A DNA stretch of 64,000 nt from Lederbergia wuyishanensis. Lineage in GTDB: Bacteria > Bacillota > Bacilli > Bacillales > Bacillaceae_C. The stretch covers positions 62,001-126,000 of the forward strand of contig NZ_JALIRM010000005.1 in the NCBI RefSeq assembly GCF_022900255.1, written 5' to 3'. Of the stretch, positions 38,406-48,223 are shown in pieces (position 1 is the first letter of the stretch; every line of letters starts with the position of its first letter). The position numbers and the translations under genes were made by a program. The notes beneath the pieces were generated by a model. It was not told where the DNA came from. It did not search any database and worked only from the letters and a program-made list of their open reading frames with translations.

Positions 38406-39380
38406 TTAAATCGGTTGACACTCAACTAAAAAGCCGCCATGCTGCCATGTAGAAGTTATCTTCAAACCGACTTCATGAGCCATTTCTCGGAATTCAGACA
38501 ATGAGATTGGCTTGCCTCCAACTAGGACCATTTCAATACTCAAATGGTGTGATTCTTCATCTGGTGTTACTCCACCCATTATTACGATTCGGCCTGATGG
38601 GCGAGCGGCCTCAGCACAACGCCGCAAAATTTCCTTTTTCTCTTTGTCTGGCCAGTTTCCAATTACTTTTTTCAGTAAGTAAATATCTGCACCTGCAGGA
38701 AGAGGATCAAAGAAACTCTGCCCAGAAACTGTGACACGATCACTGACACCTGCTGCTTGAAAAATTTCTGCTGATCGAGCTGCCGTTCCAGGAAGATCGA
38801 CCAACGTACCGTGGATGTGTGGTCTGGCACGAAGAATTTCCGCTAGCATCGCTCCAGTGCCACCGCCGACGTCCACAACAGTTTTGACTGAATCCCAGTC
38901 CCCCGTTATTGGAAAATGAGGATCAGGAACCCCGTGCCCCGCAATTCCCATTAAATCATCGAAGCTTTTTCCGACATCAGGATTGGCAGCAAGATCCTCC
39001 CAAAAAGGAAGGCCGAACTGCTCGTGATATCCTGATTCTCCAGTTTTTACGTATGTAGGAAGGGTGCCCCAGGCATAAGCCATACGTCCAAAAATACCTG
39101 TTAAGTCAGGACGGTATGGAGATTCGACTAGACCCCTAGAAACATCATTAAGACCAAATTGTTTAGGCTCCGTTTCTTCAAAAACCCCTTTACTGACAAG
39201 ATGTCGCATTACATTAAGAAGGGCATAAGCATTACTCTCAGTTGCTTTGGCGAGATCATCAATATGATTGATTCCTCTAGAAATATGATCTGCAATGCGG
39301 AGGGTTCCAACAGTATGTAAACACCAAGGAGTACAAAGATCACTTAAAGCTTCAAGCTTTTCAAAATTAATTTCTGACAT
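38406..39380 (-). CDS. SAM-dependent O-methyltransferase (plant OMT-like, family 2)
   Basis: A 324-residue methyltransferase with an N-terminal dimerisation helix bundle and winged helix, then a Rossmann SAM domain. VVDVGGGTGAMLAEI (about residue 168) is the SAM motif I, and LLKKVIGNW corresponds to the catalytic-base region where family members usually have a His (here Lys/Val), so activity is uncertain. Related bacterial enzymes methylate polyketides and other aromatics. The ATG at 39380 follows GGAGGT. Its codon and base use looks somewhat richer in GC than its neighbours, hinting at acquisition. Confidence 0.82.
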   Translation of the reverse strand: MSEINFEKLEALSDLCTPWCLHTVGTLRIADHISRGINHIDDLAKATESNAYALLNVMRHLVSKGVFEETEPKQFGLNDVSRGLVESPYRPDLTGIFGRMAYAWGTLPTYVKTGESGYHEQFGLPFWEDLAANPDVGKSFDDLMGIAGHGVPDPHFPITGDWDSVKTVVDVGGGTGAMLAEILRARPHIHGTLVDLPGTAARSAEIFQAAGVSDRVTVSGQSFFDPLPAGADIYLLKKVIGNWPDKEKKEILRRCAEAARPSGRIVIMGGVTPDEESHHLSIEMVLVGGKPISLSEFREMAHEVGLKITSTWQHGGFLVECQPI

Positions 39381-39574
39381 TAAACTACCTCCAGCTTTCA
39401 TAGTTAAAATAAAATAAATAAGTTATTTAAATGCTACCATGAAAACGCTTTTTTAACACTATATCTAGCAAAATATTGTAAATCAATATTTCTACTAATC
39501 TAATAGTGCTCCACAAATCATTCATCAAGTATATTTGCTATAATGGAACTATCTCTAATTTGGAGGTTCATAAG

Positions 39575-41722
39575 TTGTTAAATAAAGCAAAAACCGTATT
39601 ACAAACATATTTTGGTTATGATCATTTTCGTGATGGACAGGAAGATATCATACAGAAAGTGTCGGGAGGAAAAGATACTCTCGCCATCATGCCAACAGGT
39701 GGCGGAAAATCCCTTTGTTATCAAATACCAGCGATGCTTTTTCCAGGAATAACGATAGTAATTTCACCACTTATCTCATTAATGAAGGACCAAGTGGATG
39801 CATTGGAGAAAACAGGAATTCCTTCAACCTATATCAACAGCACACTTCCAAACGGTGAAATTAATGAACGTCTAAATGATATTTATAATGGAAACTATAA
39901 ACTTGTTTACATTGCTCCTGAACGATTGGAAGTACCTTCTTTTTTACGACTTCTAAAAGAAATTCATATATCTCTCCTTGCCATTGACGAGGCACATTGT
40001 ATTTCCCAATGGGGGCATGATTTTCGTCCCAGTTATTTGCAAATCAAAAATTTAATAAGCCAAATTAAACCAAAACCTGTAGTATTAGCCCTTACTGCTA
40101 CCGCAACTCCACAAGTCCAAAACGATATTATCGAGCTCCTTCATATTCAAAAAGAACATGTGGTTATGACAGGTTTTGAACGTGAAAATTTACAGTTTCA
40201 GGTCGTGAAAGGTGAAGATAGAGATCGCTTTTTATTAAATTATATAGAAAAAAACAGTGGACAAGCAGGCATCATTTATGCCGCTACAAGAAAAGAAGTG
40301 GATCGGATCCATCTTTTACTAGAGAGAAAAGGGTTGCCAGCTGGAAAATATCATGCTGGAATGTCAGAGGCTGAACGTAATCAGCAGCAAGAACGCTTTT
40401 TATTTGATGACATTTCGATTATGGTAGCGACAAATGCATTTGGGATGGGAATAAATAAATCGAATGTACGATTTGTTATTCATTATCAAATCCCTCGTAA
40501 TATGGAATCTTATTATCAGGAAGCTGGAAGAGCAGGAAGAGACGGAGAAGAAAGTGCTTGTATTTTGTTGTTCGCTCCACAAGATGCTCAAATTCAATCT
40601 TTTTTAATTGAACAATCAGAGATGGATGAAGGTCGAAAAGAGCATGAGTATTCGAAACTAAGGAAAATGGTTGCTTATGGGCATACTGAGTCATGTTTGC
40701 AGCAATATATATTGTTTTATTTTGGGGAGGAAGATCCTCCAGAATGCGGTAAGTGTGGAAATTGCACCGATTCTCGGGAACACGTTGACGTCACAATCGA
40801 TGCACAAAAAGTCCTTTCGTGCATAAGGAGAATGAATGAGCGTTTCGGAAAAACGATGATTGCGAAAGTACTGACTGGCTCGGCTGACAAAAAAATAAAA
40901 AGTGTTGGCTTTGATCAGCTGACGACATTTGGGATTTTGAAAGAACGAAATCAAAAAGAAGTTAGTGAATTCATTGATTTTTTAACAGCTGAAGGTTATT
41001 TACTTCCAACCGATGGACAGTATCCAGTATTGATGTTGACTGAAAATGCTGGCAATGTTTTACGAGGTAAAGAGCCAGTATTTCGTAAAGAAAAGGTACG
41101 TATTGCACAACTTGTGGAGGACAATGAGTTATTTGAACTTTTGCGAGAATTGAGAAGAGAGTTTGCTGAGAAAGAAAAAGTACCTCCGTACGTTATTTTT
41201 TCGGATGCGACGTTAAGAGAAATGAGTGCAGCGTTACCAAGAAATGACAATGATCTTTTACAAATTAAAGGAATTGGTGAAAGAAAACTAGAAGCATACG
41301 GAACTGATTTCTTATCAGTCATTAATGCATATTGTGAAGAAAAAGACATTGAAAGAAAACATGTCCCCATGATGAAAGTTGAGAAAAAGAGCGTTTCGAA
41401 GAGTACGAAAGATTCTAGTCATCTTGTTACGTATCAAATGTTGCAGGATGGGATGGAGATTGAGGAAATTGCGCTGGAGAGAGAAATTTCCGAAAGAACA
41501 GTGGAATCCCACTTAATTAAATGTGATGAAGAAGGTCATGAGATTGATTGGGATCAATTTATTCCGAGTCAATATGAAGAAATGATTGAAAAGGCTGTAG
41601 ATGAAGCAGAATCTACTAGACTAACACCTATTAAAGAACTGCTACCAGATGAGATCAGTTTTTTCATGATTCGTGCGTTTTTACAAAAAAATAAAGAAAA
41701 GGTTACGAAGGGAGAAGTTTAA
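39575..41722 (+). CDS. recQ: ATP-dependent DNA helicase RecQ
   Basis: A 715-residue 3'-5' DNA helicase used in recombination and replication repair. Walker A MPTGGGKSLCYQ (about residue 48), DEAH in LAIDEAHCISQWGHDFRP, and the AGRAGRDG arginine-finger motif are all present. A zinc-binding RQC segment follows with CGKCGNC, then an HRDC domain (about residues 530-600), then a helix-turn-helix of the HTH_40 type near the C-terminus. The TTG at 39575 lies eight bases after TTGGAGGT and is the clear start. The next gene follows within two bases. Confidence 0.93.
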   Translation: MLNKAKTVLQTYFGYDHFRDGQEDIIQKVSGGKDTLAIMPTGGGKSLCYQIPAMLFPGITIVISPLISLMKDQVDALEKTGIPSTYINSTLPNGEINERLNDIYNGNYKLVYIAPERLEVPSFLRLLKEIHISLLAIDEAHCISQWGHDFRPSYLQIKNLISQIKPKPVVLALTATATPQVQNDIIELLHIQKEHVVMTGFERENLQFQVVKGEDRDRFLLNYIEKNSGQAGIIYAATRKEVDRIHLLLERKGLPAGKYHAGMSEAERNQQQERFLFDDISIMVATNAFGMGINKSNVRFVIHYQIPRNMESYYQEAGRAGRDGEESACILLFAPQDAQIQSFLIEQSEMDEGRKEHEYSKLRKMVAYGHTESCLQQYILFYFGEEDPPECGKCGNCTDSREHVDVTIDAQKVLSCIRRMNERFGKTMIAKVLTGSADKKIKSVGFDQLTTFGILKERNQKEVSEFIDFLTAEGYLLPTDGQYPVLMLTENAGNVLRGKEPVFRKEKVRIAQLVEDNELFELLRELRREFAEKEKVPPYVIFSDATLREMSAALPRNDNDLLQIKGIGERKLEAYGTDFLSVINAYCEEKDIERKHVPMMKVEKKSVSKSTKDSSHLVTYQMLQDGMEIEEIALEREISERTVESHLIKCDEEGHEIDWDQFIPSQYEEMIEKAVDEAESTRLTPIKELLPDEISFFMIRAFLQKNKEKVTKGEV

Positions 41723-41723
41723 A

Positions 41724-42308
41724 ATTACGACCATTTGTTTAATTCGACATGGAGAAACAGATTGGAACGCATTAGGAAAACTTCAAGGAAGAACGGATAT
41801 TCCTTTAAATCCTACTGGAATACGACAAGCGGAGGAATGTCGGGATTTTTTAAAAGAAAATCACTGGGATATCATCGTAACGAGTCCACTACAAAGGGCA
41901 AAACGTACTGCCGAAATCATTAATGAAGGATTGCAAATTCCTCTTGTTGAAATGGAGGAATTTGTGGAGCGTTCCTTTGGTGATGCTGAAGGAATGACTC
42001 GAGAAGAGATTGAATCAAAGTATCCAAATAGAAATATTCCAAATCAAGAAGAAAGATCTGCACTGAACGAACGTGTATTGGCAGGAATCGAAAAAATCAA
42101 TCGAAAGTATGTCAATAAAAAGGTCCTGCTCGTCGCGCATGGAGGGGTAATTAACGCCATTTTATCGATACTTTCAGATGGAGAAATAGGCTCCGGAAAG
42201 ACAAGGTTAATCAATGCTTGTATCAGCAATATTAACTTTCAGGAAGAGAAATGGTTGATTAGTGATTTTAACCAAGTGGGACATCTTTCAAAGTATAAGG
42301 AACTATAA
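41724..42308 (+). CDS. Histidine phosphatase (phosphoglycerate mutase-like), apparent ATT start
   Basis: A 194-residue histidine phosphatase. LIRHGETDWNALGKLQGRTDIPLN carries the phospho-accepting His and follows the family order across residues 6-29; the second histidine is in LLVAHGGVINA. Relatives begin MTTICLVRHGETDW, which aligns with ATT ACG ACC ATT here. AAGGGAG sits nine bases before the ATT at 41724, and no ATG, GTG or TTG lies near. A GTG at 41673 inside recQ has no ribosome site. So either ATT initiates or an ATG was mutated. It is coupled to recQ. Confidence 0.78.
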   Translation: MTTICLIRHGETDWNALGKLQGRTDIPLNPTGIRQAEECRDFLKENHWDIIVTSPLQRAKRTAEIINEGLQIPLVEMEEFVERSFGDAEGMTREEIESKYPNRNIPNQEERSALNERVLAGIEKINRKYVNKKVLLVAHGGVINAILSILSDGEIGSGKTRLINACISNINFQEEKWLISDFNQVGHLSKYKEL

Positions 42309-42317
42309 AAATAGAGT

Positions 42318-42367
42318 AAAGCCTGTATCGATTAATATAATAATTGATACGGGCCTTTTGTTTTTTG
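42318..42367 (+). terminator. Terminator after the phosphatase gene
   Basis: GCCTGTATC pairs with GATACGGGC, with inner AAT/ATT pairing, followed by TTTTGTTTTTT. Confidence 0.85.
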
Positions 42368-42384
42368 TATGGTAAACTATACAA
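42365..42384. promoter_or_regulatory. 20-bp inverted repeat before the metallophosphatase gene
   Basis: TTGTATGGT and ACTATACAA form an inverted repeat with one mismatch around two central bases. It lies 46 bp before the start codon and could be an operator. Confidence 0.4.
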
Positions 42385-42430
42385 CAAAAATAAATTTACT
42401 TAATAGTGTCTCAATTGAGGTGAGATGAAA

Positions 42431-44143
42431 ATGGACGAAATAATAGCTGGTTATGTTGAAAAACCTCCAATTATTCTTGAATCATTTGAAAATGGTTTAG
42501 AACATTGGATATGTGGCGGTGCACGATTTAAATCTATCTCTATTCGCCAAACTAAGTATCCAGAGCCGGCGCGTTTCGGAAAAAGCTCTTTGGAATTGAA
42601 GTATGATTTTGCTGGTACAACTGGGATATCAGGAGCCTACGCATACACAAAAGAAAAAATAATTTTACATGACTATCCAAAGGCGATTGGAATGTGGGTA
42701 TACGGGGATGGAAATAATCATTTATTAAGAGCCCAGTTAAGAGATGGAAAGGGTCATCCATTTCAAATTGACTTAGCAGGAAAAGTAGATTGGATTGGAT
42801 GGAAATATGTTGAATGTAAGATCCCCCATGGTAAATCAACGCCTTTAACACTGGATATTCCTGTTAGATTACTAGAAACAAACGACAATAATAAAAACGC
42901 TGGAAAGATCTACGTAGACAATATTAGATCCGTATACGGAAAAACAAACGAGGACTTAATTAATCCTGAAATATTTGGAGAATGTCCTTCAGCTAATGAA
43001 GTTGTTTCGACATCTACGGTGAAAATCGGAGCATTCGCCAAGGACGAGGAATCTGGCATTAATCCGACCCGAATCCGTATGTATCTTGATGGAAATGAAC
43101 TTACCCCGACTTATATAGAAGAAGAGAATGAAATATTTTATACACCTAGCGAACCATTGTTGGACGGTTACCACCAAGTAAAATTAGTTGTTCAAGATTA
43201 TTATGGAAATGAAACAGAACGGATATGGCAATTTATAGTCGAGGCCGGAGGACCAGGAATTAAACCAATATTTGAAAAGGCTACATATATCGGCAATCCG
43301 CTTCACGTTTTCTTTGAGGCCAATGAGTTCCATAAGTTTAAGAGAATAGAACTCCATATTAAATTTGATCCGTGTAAACTTAAACATTTGGAAAAACAAA
43401 TTATACTTCATCCAATAATCCCTCCAAGCTGTATTGTAAGAAATGAAGTTACGGAGGAGGGATATATATACATAGAATTAAAGGGGCTTGATCAACTTGA
43501 AACATCTCGAGCAATACAGGAACTCTTAAAGCTTACATTCCTCATGCATTCGAACATTATAGAGCCCACTAAGATTAATTTAATAAAAGGAATGGCAACT
43601 CTGAAGGGGGAAAGGCAAACTCCTATTTACTTTCCTCCGATAGAGATTGTCCCAAAAGCTCATTATAAAATAGCGATTGATCGAGCGTCTTTAGGATTTA
43701 ATAGTACTCTTATTGTTACAGATGAAAAAGGACATGGAATTCACGGTGCGACTATACAAGTAATTTTTCCTGAATACAAATTAGCATTACTTAATTCTGA
43801 GCTAGCATTTCTTTATAAGGATCCTTCTGATAAAAGTGAGGTAATGTTCAAACTAAAAAAAGATACTGAATTAGTTGTTTTAGAAATAGAAAATGACTGG
43901 TTAAAGGTGGTATATCGCAATAAAATAGGTTGGTTGAAAGCGGAAAGCCCCAAACTTTTTCCATGGAAATTGGGTAAAACTGATTGTAAAGGGAATCTAA
44001 AAACGGATCGATTATCTTTAATTGAGGGTGAATTACTCGTTCAAGCTCATAAAGGAAAACAATATAGTTTTTACAACAAAGATAAAAGTTCTAGAACATC
44101 TTGGCTCACAAACTCCAGAATTCATCAATATTACATTCAGTGA
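42431..44143 (+). pseudogene. Multidomain metallophosphatase, 5' part (frameshifted)
   Basis: N-terminal 570 residues of a large protein whose frame is broken. It contains a carbohydrate-binding-like domain (about residues 10-180) resembling that of Bacillus phosphodiester glycosidases, an Ig-like segment (about 190-270), a cohesin-like segment (about 280-420), and an SH3-like segment (FLYKDPSDKSEV to NKIGWLK). No signal peptide is seen, which is odd for such modules. The ATG at 42431 fits GAGGTGA better than 42425. After QYSF the frame runs into nonsense and a stop; the true continuation is in the next frame. Confidence 0.75.
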
Positions 44144-45257
44144 ACAGAAAAATACGATGAACATTACATGGATAACAAGCCCATTGTTTACAAAATCTGT
44201 TGTTCAATTTATACATACAAAAGACTTTGAAATGAGTGGTTTTACTGGTAATTCGTTAAAAGAAGAAATAGGAACAAGTACGGAGCATGCATTCAAAGCA
44301 GGTGAAGCTCAAGTCCATAGTGTCACTCTAAATGGATTAGATTCTGGGCAATCTTATACTTATAGAGTGGGAGATGGTACAGAAAATGGTTGGAGTGAAG
44401 AGGGAAGTTTTACCGCGGATCCAATAAAAGCTAATGAACAATTCAGTTTTATAATTATGGGGGATACCCAATGTCCACCTAATCAAACGGAAAATGGTTT
44501 TGCCCTCTTTACTGAATTATTAACCCATGCAAAGAAAGAAAATGAAGACGCTGCAACTGTCATTCATGTTGGAGATATGGTTGACGATGGTAACTTATAT
44601 AATCATTGGGCAGCTTTTTTCGAATCGATCAAAAGTAAATATCTTGCTCCTTCCACTCCGATTATTCCTGCAGTTGGTAACCATGAAAATACTGGTAATG
44701 GAGTTGAAACATTCAAGAAGCTTTTTAAAATGCCAATCAATGGTCCCAAAAATTTTATAGGAACGGTTTATTCGTTTGATTATGGTGATGCTCATTTTGC
44801 TGTATTGAATACCGAAACAACGAAGACTGGTCTGCTGGAACAAGCAGAATGGTTAAAGAGAGATATGTCAGAAACATCGAAACTATGGAAAATAGTTGTT
44901 TATCACCGCTCGCCATATAATGCCAATACAGAAGCTGGAAGCGAAATGGTAAAAGAAGTGTGGACAAAGGTTTTTGATGAATTGCAAATTGACTTAAGCT
45001 TATCGGGACACGATCATTCATATTTCCGGACATTCCCATTAAAAGGCGATGCTACCGATAAGGAAGGCACAACTTATATTATTGCCGGACTAACAGGACA
45101 TAAATTTTATGGAGCAACTCATCAGTCTTATATGGATGTTTGTTTTAACGAAAAAATGCAAGTCTACTTAAATGTTTTCATAGTTGGTAACCGTCTAAAA
45201 TTAATAGTAAAAACGCGGGATGGTAGAATTGTTGATGAGTATATTTTAGAAAAATAA
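44022..45257 (+). pseudogene. Multidomain metallophosphatase, 3' part (purple acid phosphatase-like)
   Basis: Continuation of the preceding ORF in the +1 frame, from about 44073 on (TTKIKVLEHLGSQTPEFINI). It has a fibronectin-III-like domain and a calcineurin-type metallophosphatase: GDTQ (about 44461), HVGDMVDDG, GNHEN, and SGHDHSYFRT are the metal-ligand motifs in order, all intact. If translated alone it would probably start at ATG 44157. The break coincides with a five-T run at 44068-44072; removing one T restores one frame of about 940 residues. A terminator follows. Confidence 0.78.
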
Positions 45258-45263
45258 TATTCA

Positions 45264-45296
45264 AACACATCAAGTTATTGGTGTGTTATTTTTTTG
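45264..45296 (+). terminator. Terminator after the metallophosphatase
   Basis: AACACATCA pairs with TGGTGTGTT (one mismatch), followed by ATTTTTTT. Confidence 0.8.
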
Positions 45297-45701
45297 CCCA
45301 CTTTTTACCAAGGTTATATTGAAATATTTTTACAAAGAAGTAAAAATAATATTGAATTATTATTTCATATCTGATATCTTAATACTAAATTAAGAATTCA
45401 AAATACGAAAAACTAACTAATAAGTCTCCTAAAAAAGAGTGATCTAGATGTACTTATATATATTTTGTCGGTATCTGAGTCATTAGGGAGGAAATCTTAT
45501 TAACTAGAATCATAGTGAAATCGTAATAAAAGATTAAAGCGGTTTCAGAAACGGTGGAATTTTGGACAAGCCTACATGAACAAGAATTTGATGAAAGTTA
45601 TTAGCAATTCATTGATTATCTTGTAAGGACTTTTAAGGAGGTGAAGGGAAAACAATAAATTGGCAAGACCAAATTATATTTTAAAGATTAGGGGGATTCT
45701 C
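45297..45701 (+). other. Leader region of the ABC importer operon
   Basis: About 400 bp without a convincing gene. ATTTTTAC (45326-45333) and GTAAAAAT (45340-45347) form a perfect inverted repeat with a six-base spacer, a candidate operator. AAGGAGGTG at 45635-45643 is a strong ribosome-site sequence but is 16 bases from the nearest in-frame TTG (45660) and 59 from the chosen start, so its purpose is unclear. Confidence 0.4.
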
Positions 45702-47069
45702 TTGAAAAAGTTACTAATTTTACTTGCGGCACTTCTGCTTGCAGTTTCTGGTTGCAGTAGCAAAGACTCCGGTGGAAATGCTGGAAATAAAAAAGGAAAA
45801 AAAGATGTCATCACTGTTTGGACTTATCCACACTATCAAGCAAATGAAGAAACAGGGCAAAAAAGCTATGAACAAGACCTTATTGATTTAATTAAAGAAT
45901 TTGAAGCGGAAAATTCTGATATTAAAGTAGAACATGAAATTTTGTCTTGGGCAGAAGGTGGTAAGAAGTTTGATGTTGCATTGAACTCAGGAAATCCACC
46001 TGATATCTTCTTCTCTGTTATGGAACCAAAATTTATTGATACTGGGTTAGCTGTTCCTCTAGATGATTATGTATCAAATGATGATTTGAACGACTTGGAG
46101 CAATTTGCCAAAGATAATTTCACGATGGATGGGAAACTTTGGGCTATTTCTCAATGGATCTCTATACATACATGGGGTGGAAATAGAACCCTAATGGAAG
46201 AGGCAGGCGCGGATGTAGATAAAATTATGAAAGATGGATGGACTTGGCAGGAGTTTTACGATATTGCCAATAAAATTTCCAAAATGCAAAACAAAAAAGG
46301 TAAAAAGATTTACGGATTTGCAACTGCTGGGGATACAGAAACATTTGAACATTTAATGAGAAACAACGGTGTTCTTAGTGCCGTTTCAGAAGATGGCAAG
46401 TTCCAATGGGACGGAGACAAGGCAGTCGAAACATTAAATTTCATGAAAAGATTAATGGATGAAGGCGTTATGCCTAAAGAAACTGCTGGAATTGATGCAC
46501 AAAAGGTAATTGATATGTTTGGTGACATCGAGGTTGGTATTTACGGACGTACAGGTCCTTACCAAGTTAGATTCAATGATAACCGTAATGCAGAAATTGA
46601 TGCTGGTAAACTGGATGCTGAAAAGATCGACTTTGTATTATTACCGTTCCCGCATAATGAAGGGGAAAAGGAAATCGCCACAGGCGGTGGTGGCGGAATG
46701 TGGCTCTTCAAACAGAAGAACTATAAAGGTGATGAGCACACTGCAAACGCTGCGAAAGTTCTAAAACATATTACAGGAACAAAATCTAGTATTACAGCTG
46801 CCACAATGTTTATTCCACCTGCAAGAAAGTCAGGTCAGGAAATGTATGCGGATATGCTGCAATTAGAAACAGAAAATGGAGCATTTATTCAAAGAACATT
46901 AGATTATGTAGTTCCTGGAGTCAGGTTAAACCCAGAACTAGCTCAGAAATCTGCTCAGCTTAAAAATGATGGATTAACGCCAAAGTTCCAAGGGTTTATC
47001 GCTGGTGAATTATCTCCTGAAGAAACTGTAGAGCAATGGACTAAAGTAGCAAAAGATATTCTAAAATAA
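45702..47069 (+). CDS. Carbohydrate ABC transporter substrate-binding lipoprotein
   Basis: A 455-residue family 1 solute-binding protein anchored as a lipoprotein. Started at the TTG at 45702, it has a textbook signal peptide MKKLLILLAALLLAVSGCSS with the lipobox cysteine at residue 18. AGGGGG lies just upstream. The upstream TTG at 45660 would add 14 residues before the basic region and is less likely. The sugar is unknown; the body resembles sn-glycerol-3-phosphate and oligosaccharide binding proteins. It is the first gene of a binding protein, two permeases, ATPase and DUF624 operon. Confidence 0.9.
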   Translation: MKKLLILLAALLLAVSGCSSKDSGGNAGNKKGKKDVITVWTYPHYQANEETGQKSYEQDLIDLIKEFEAENSDIKVEHEILSWAEGGKKFDVALNSGNPPDIFFSVMEPKFIDTGLAVPLDDYVSNDDLNDLEQFAKDNFTMDGKLWAISQWISIHTWGGNRTLMEEAGADVDKIMKDGWTWQEFYDIANKISKMQNKKGKKIYGFATAGDTETFEHLMRNNGVLSAVSEDGKFQWDGDKAVETLNFMKRLMDEGVMPKETAGIDAQKVIDMFGDIEVGIYGRTGPYQVRFNDNRNAEIDAGKLDAEKIDFVLLPFPHNEGEKEIATGGGGGMWLFKQKNYKGDEHTANAAKVLKHITGTKSSITAATMFIPPARKSGQEMYADMLQLETENGAFIQRTLDYVVPGVRLNPELAQKSAQLKNDGLTPKFQGFIAGELSPEETVEQWTKVAKDILK

Positions 47070-47091
47070 TAATAGAATATGTAAGCAACAG

Positions 47092-47134
47092 GAAGAATTA
47101 TCTGCATTTAAACTGCGGATAGTTCTTCTTTCTG
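47092..47134 (+). terminator. Intra-operon hairpin after the binding-protein gene
   Basis: GAAGAA, ATC and GCA pair with TGC, GAT and TTCTTC across an imperfect stem followed by TTTCT. Such hairpins between binding-protein and permease genes usually lower downstream expression. Confidence 0.6.
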
Positions 47135-47294
47135 GAAGTAAAAGAAGGTATAAATTTTTTAAAGTCAATATTTTAAACTAGCACTTTTGCTGTCCAATTA
47201 CAGCGCCTAATCGACTAGCAAACTTGAGTGTATGTATGTTGATGAGAACGGCGCTTCCGCTGTTTGGAAAGTAAGTTTTAAAGGAGATGAAGTT

Positions 47295-48212
47295 ATGGCC
47301 ACTTCTGTTGAAAAGCAGAGCCATTGGGGGGAGAATGCAAAGCAATTCTTAAAAGATTATGGCTGGTGTTACGCATTTATTGCACTGCCTTTTCTATTAT
47401 TCTTGGTTTTTACGGTTTACCCTCTTTTTTCAGCTTTTATAATGAGTTTTCAGGAATATGGAATCTTAAAATCTAAATTTATTGGCATTGATAACTATAA
47501 GTATCTATTAAGTAATGATATTTTTTGGAAGGCAATGAAGAATACAACCATCTATACATTAGGTACAGTTCCGGTCAATATTTTAATAACATTTTTTCTT
47601 TCCTTAATGATTTTTCCACTTAATCGAAGATCACAAACATTTTTCAAGGCCTCTTTTTATTTGCCAGCTGTCACATCCGGAATCACTATGTCATTAATTT
47701 GGTTGTGGATGTTTGATCCAACACAATCAGGTTTAATGAATATTGTTTTAGGATGGATGGGTTTTGATCAACAGTTATTCTTGGCAAGTTCAAAATCAGC
47801 CCTATTTTCACTCATGTTAATGACGTATATTGGTGGGCATGGTAGTGGAGTCATTTTATATTTAGCCGCAATGGGTGGGATTCCAAAATCGCTTTATGAG
47901 GCTGCGGATATTGATGCGGCAAGCTGGTGGTCAAAATTAAAAAATATTACTTGGCCACTACTGAAGCCAACGACATTATATATGTTAATTACAGGTGTAA
48001 TTGGCTCGTTTCAAGTATTTGAAGCAACATATGTAATGACTCAAGGTGGTCCAAACTTTGCAACGACCACAATTGCCTTTTTGATTTACCAACATGCGTT
48101 TCAATATTATCAGTTTGGTCTAGCGGCAGCAGAAGCTTTCATATTGGGTTTTATTATTATAGTCATATCCATATTACAATTTAAATATATGGCTAGTGAC
48201 GTAGAATACTAG
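47295..48212 (+). CDS. Carbohydrate ABC transporter permease (MalF/UgpA type)
   Basis: A 305-residue inner membrane subunit with six membrane segments. The coupling-helix EAA motif is YEAADIDAASWWSKLKNITWP (split here: YEAADIDAA then GG-like spacer and ITWPLL, about residue 215). The frame is open from 47232, but the ATG at 47295 follows AAAGGAGAT and is chosen. It would pair with the next permease to form the translocation pore for the sugar bound by the upstream lipoprotein. Confidence 0.9.
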   Translation: MATSVEKQSHWGENAKQFLKDYGWCYAFIALPFLLFLVFTVYPLFSAFIMSFQEYGILKSKFIGIDNYKYLLSNDIFWKAMKNTTIYTLGTVPVNILITFFLSLMIFPLNRRSQTFFKASFYLPAVTSGITMSLIWLWMFDPTQSGLMNIVLGWMGFDQQLFLASSKSALFSLMLMTYIGGHGSGVILYLAAMGGIPKSLYEAADIDAASWWSKLKNITWPLLKPTTLYMLITGVIGSFQVFEATYVMTQGGPNFATTTIAFLIYQHAFQYYQFGLAAAEAFILGFIIIVISILQFKYMASDVEY

Positions 48213-48223
48213 GGGGGATTTTG

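Noticed and set aside
45520-45660. Remnant coding sequence in the importer leader
   Set aside because: Short open stretches can be read, but none resembles a family I recognise and no consistent frame emerges.
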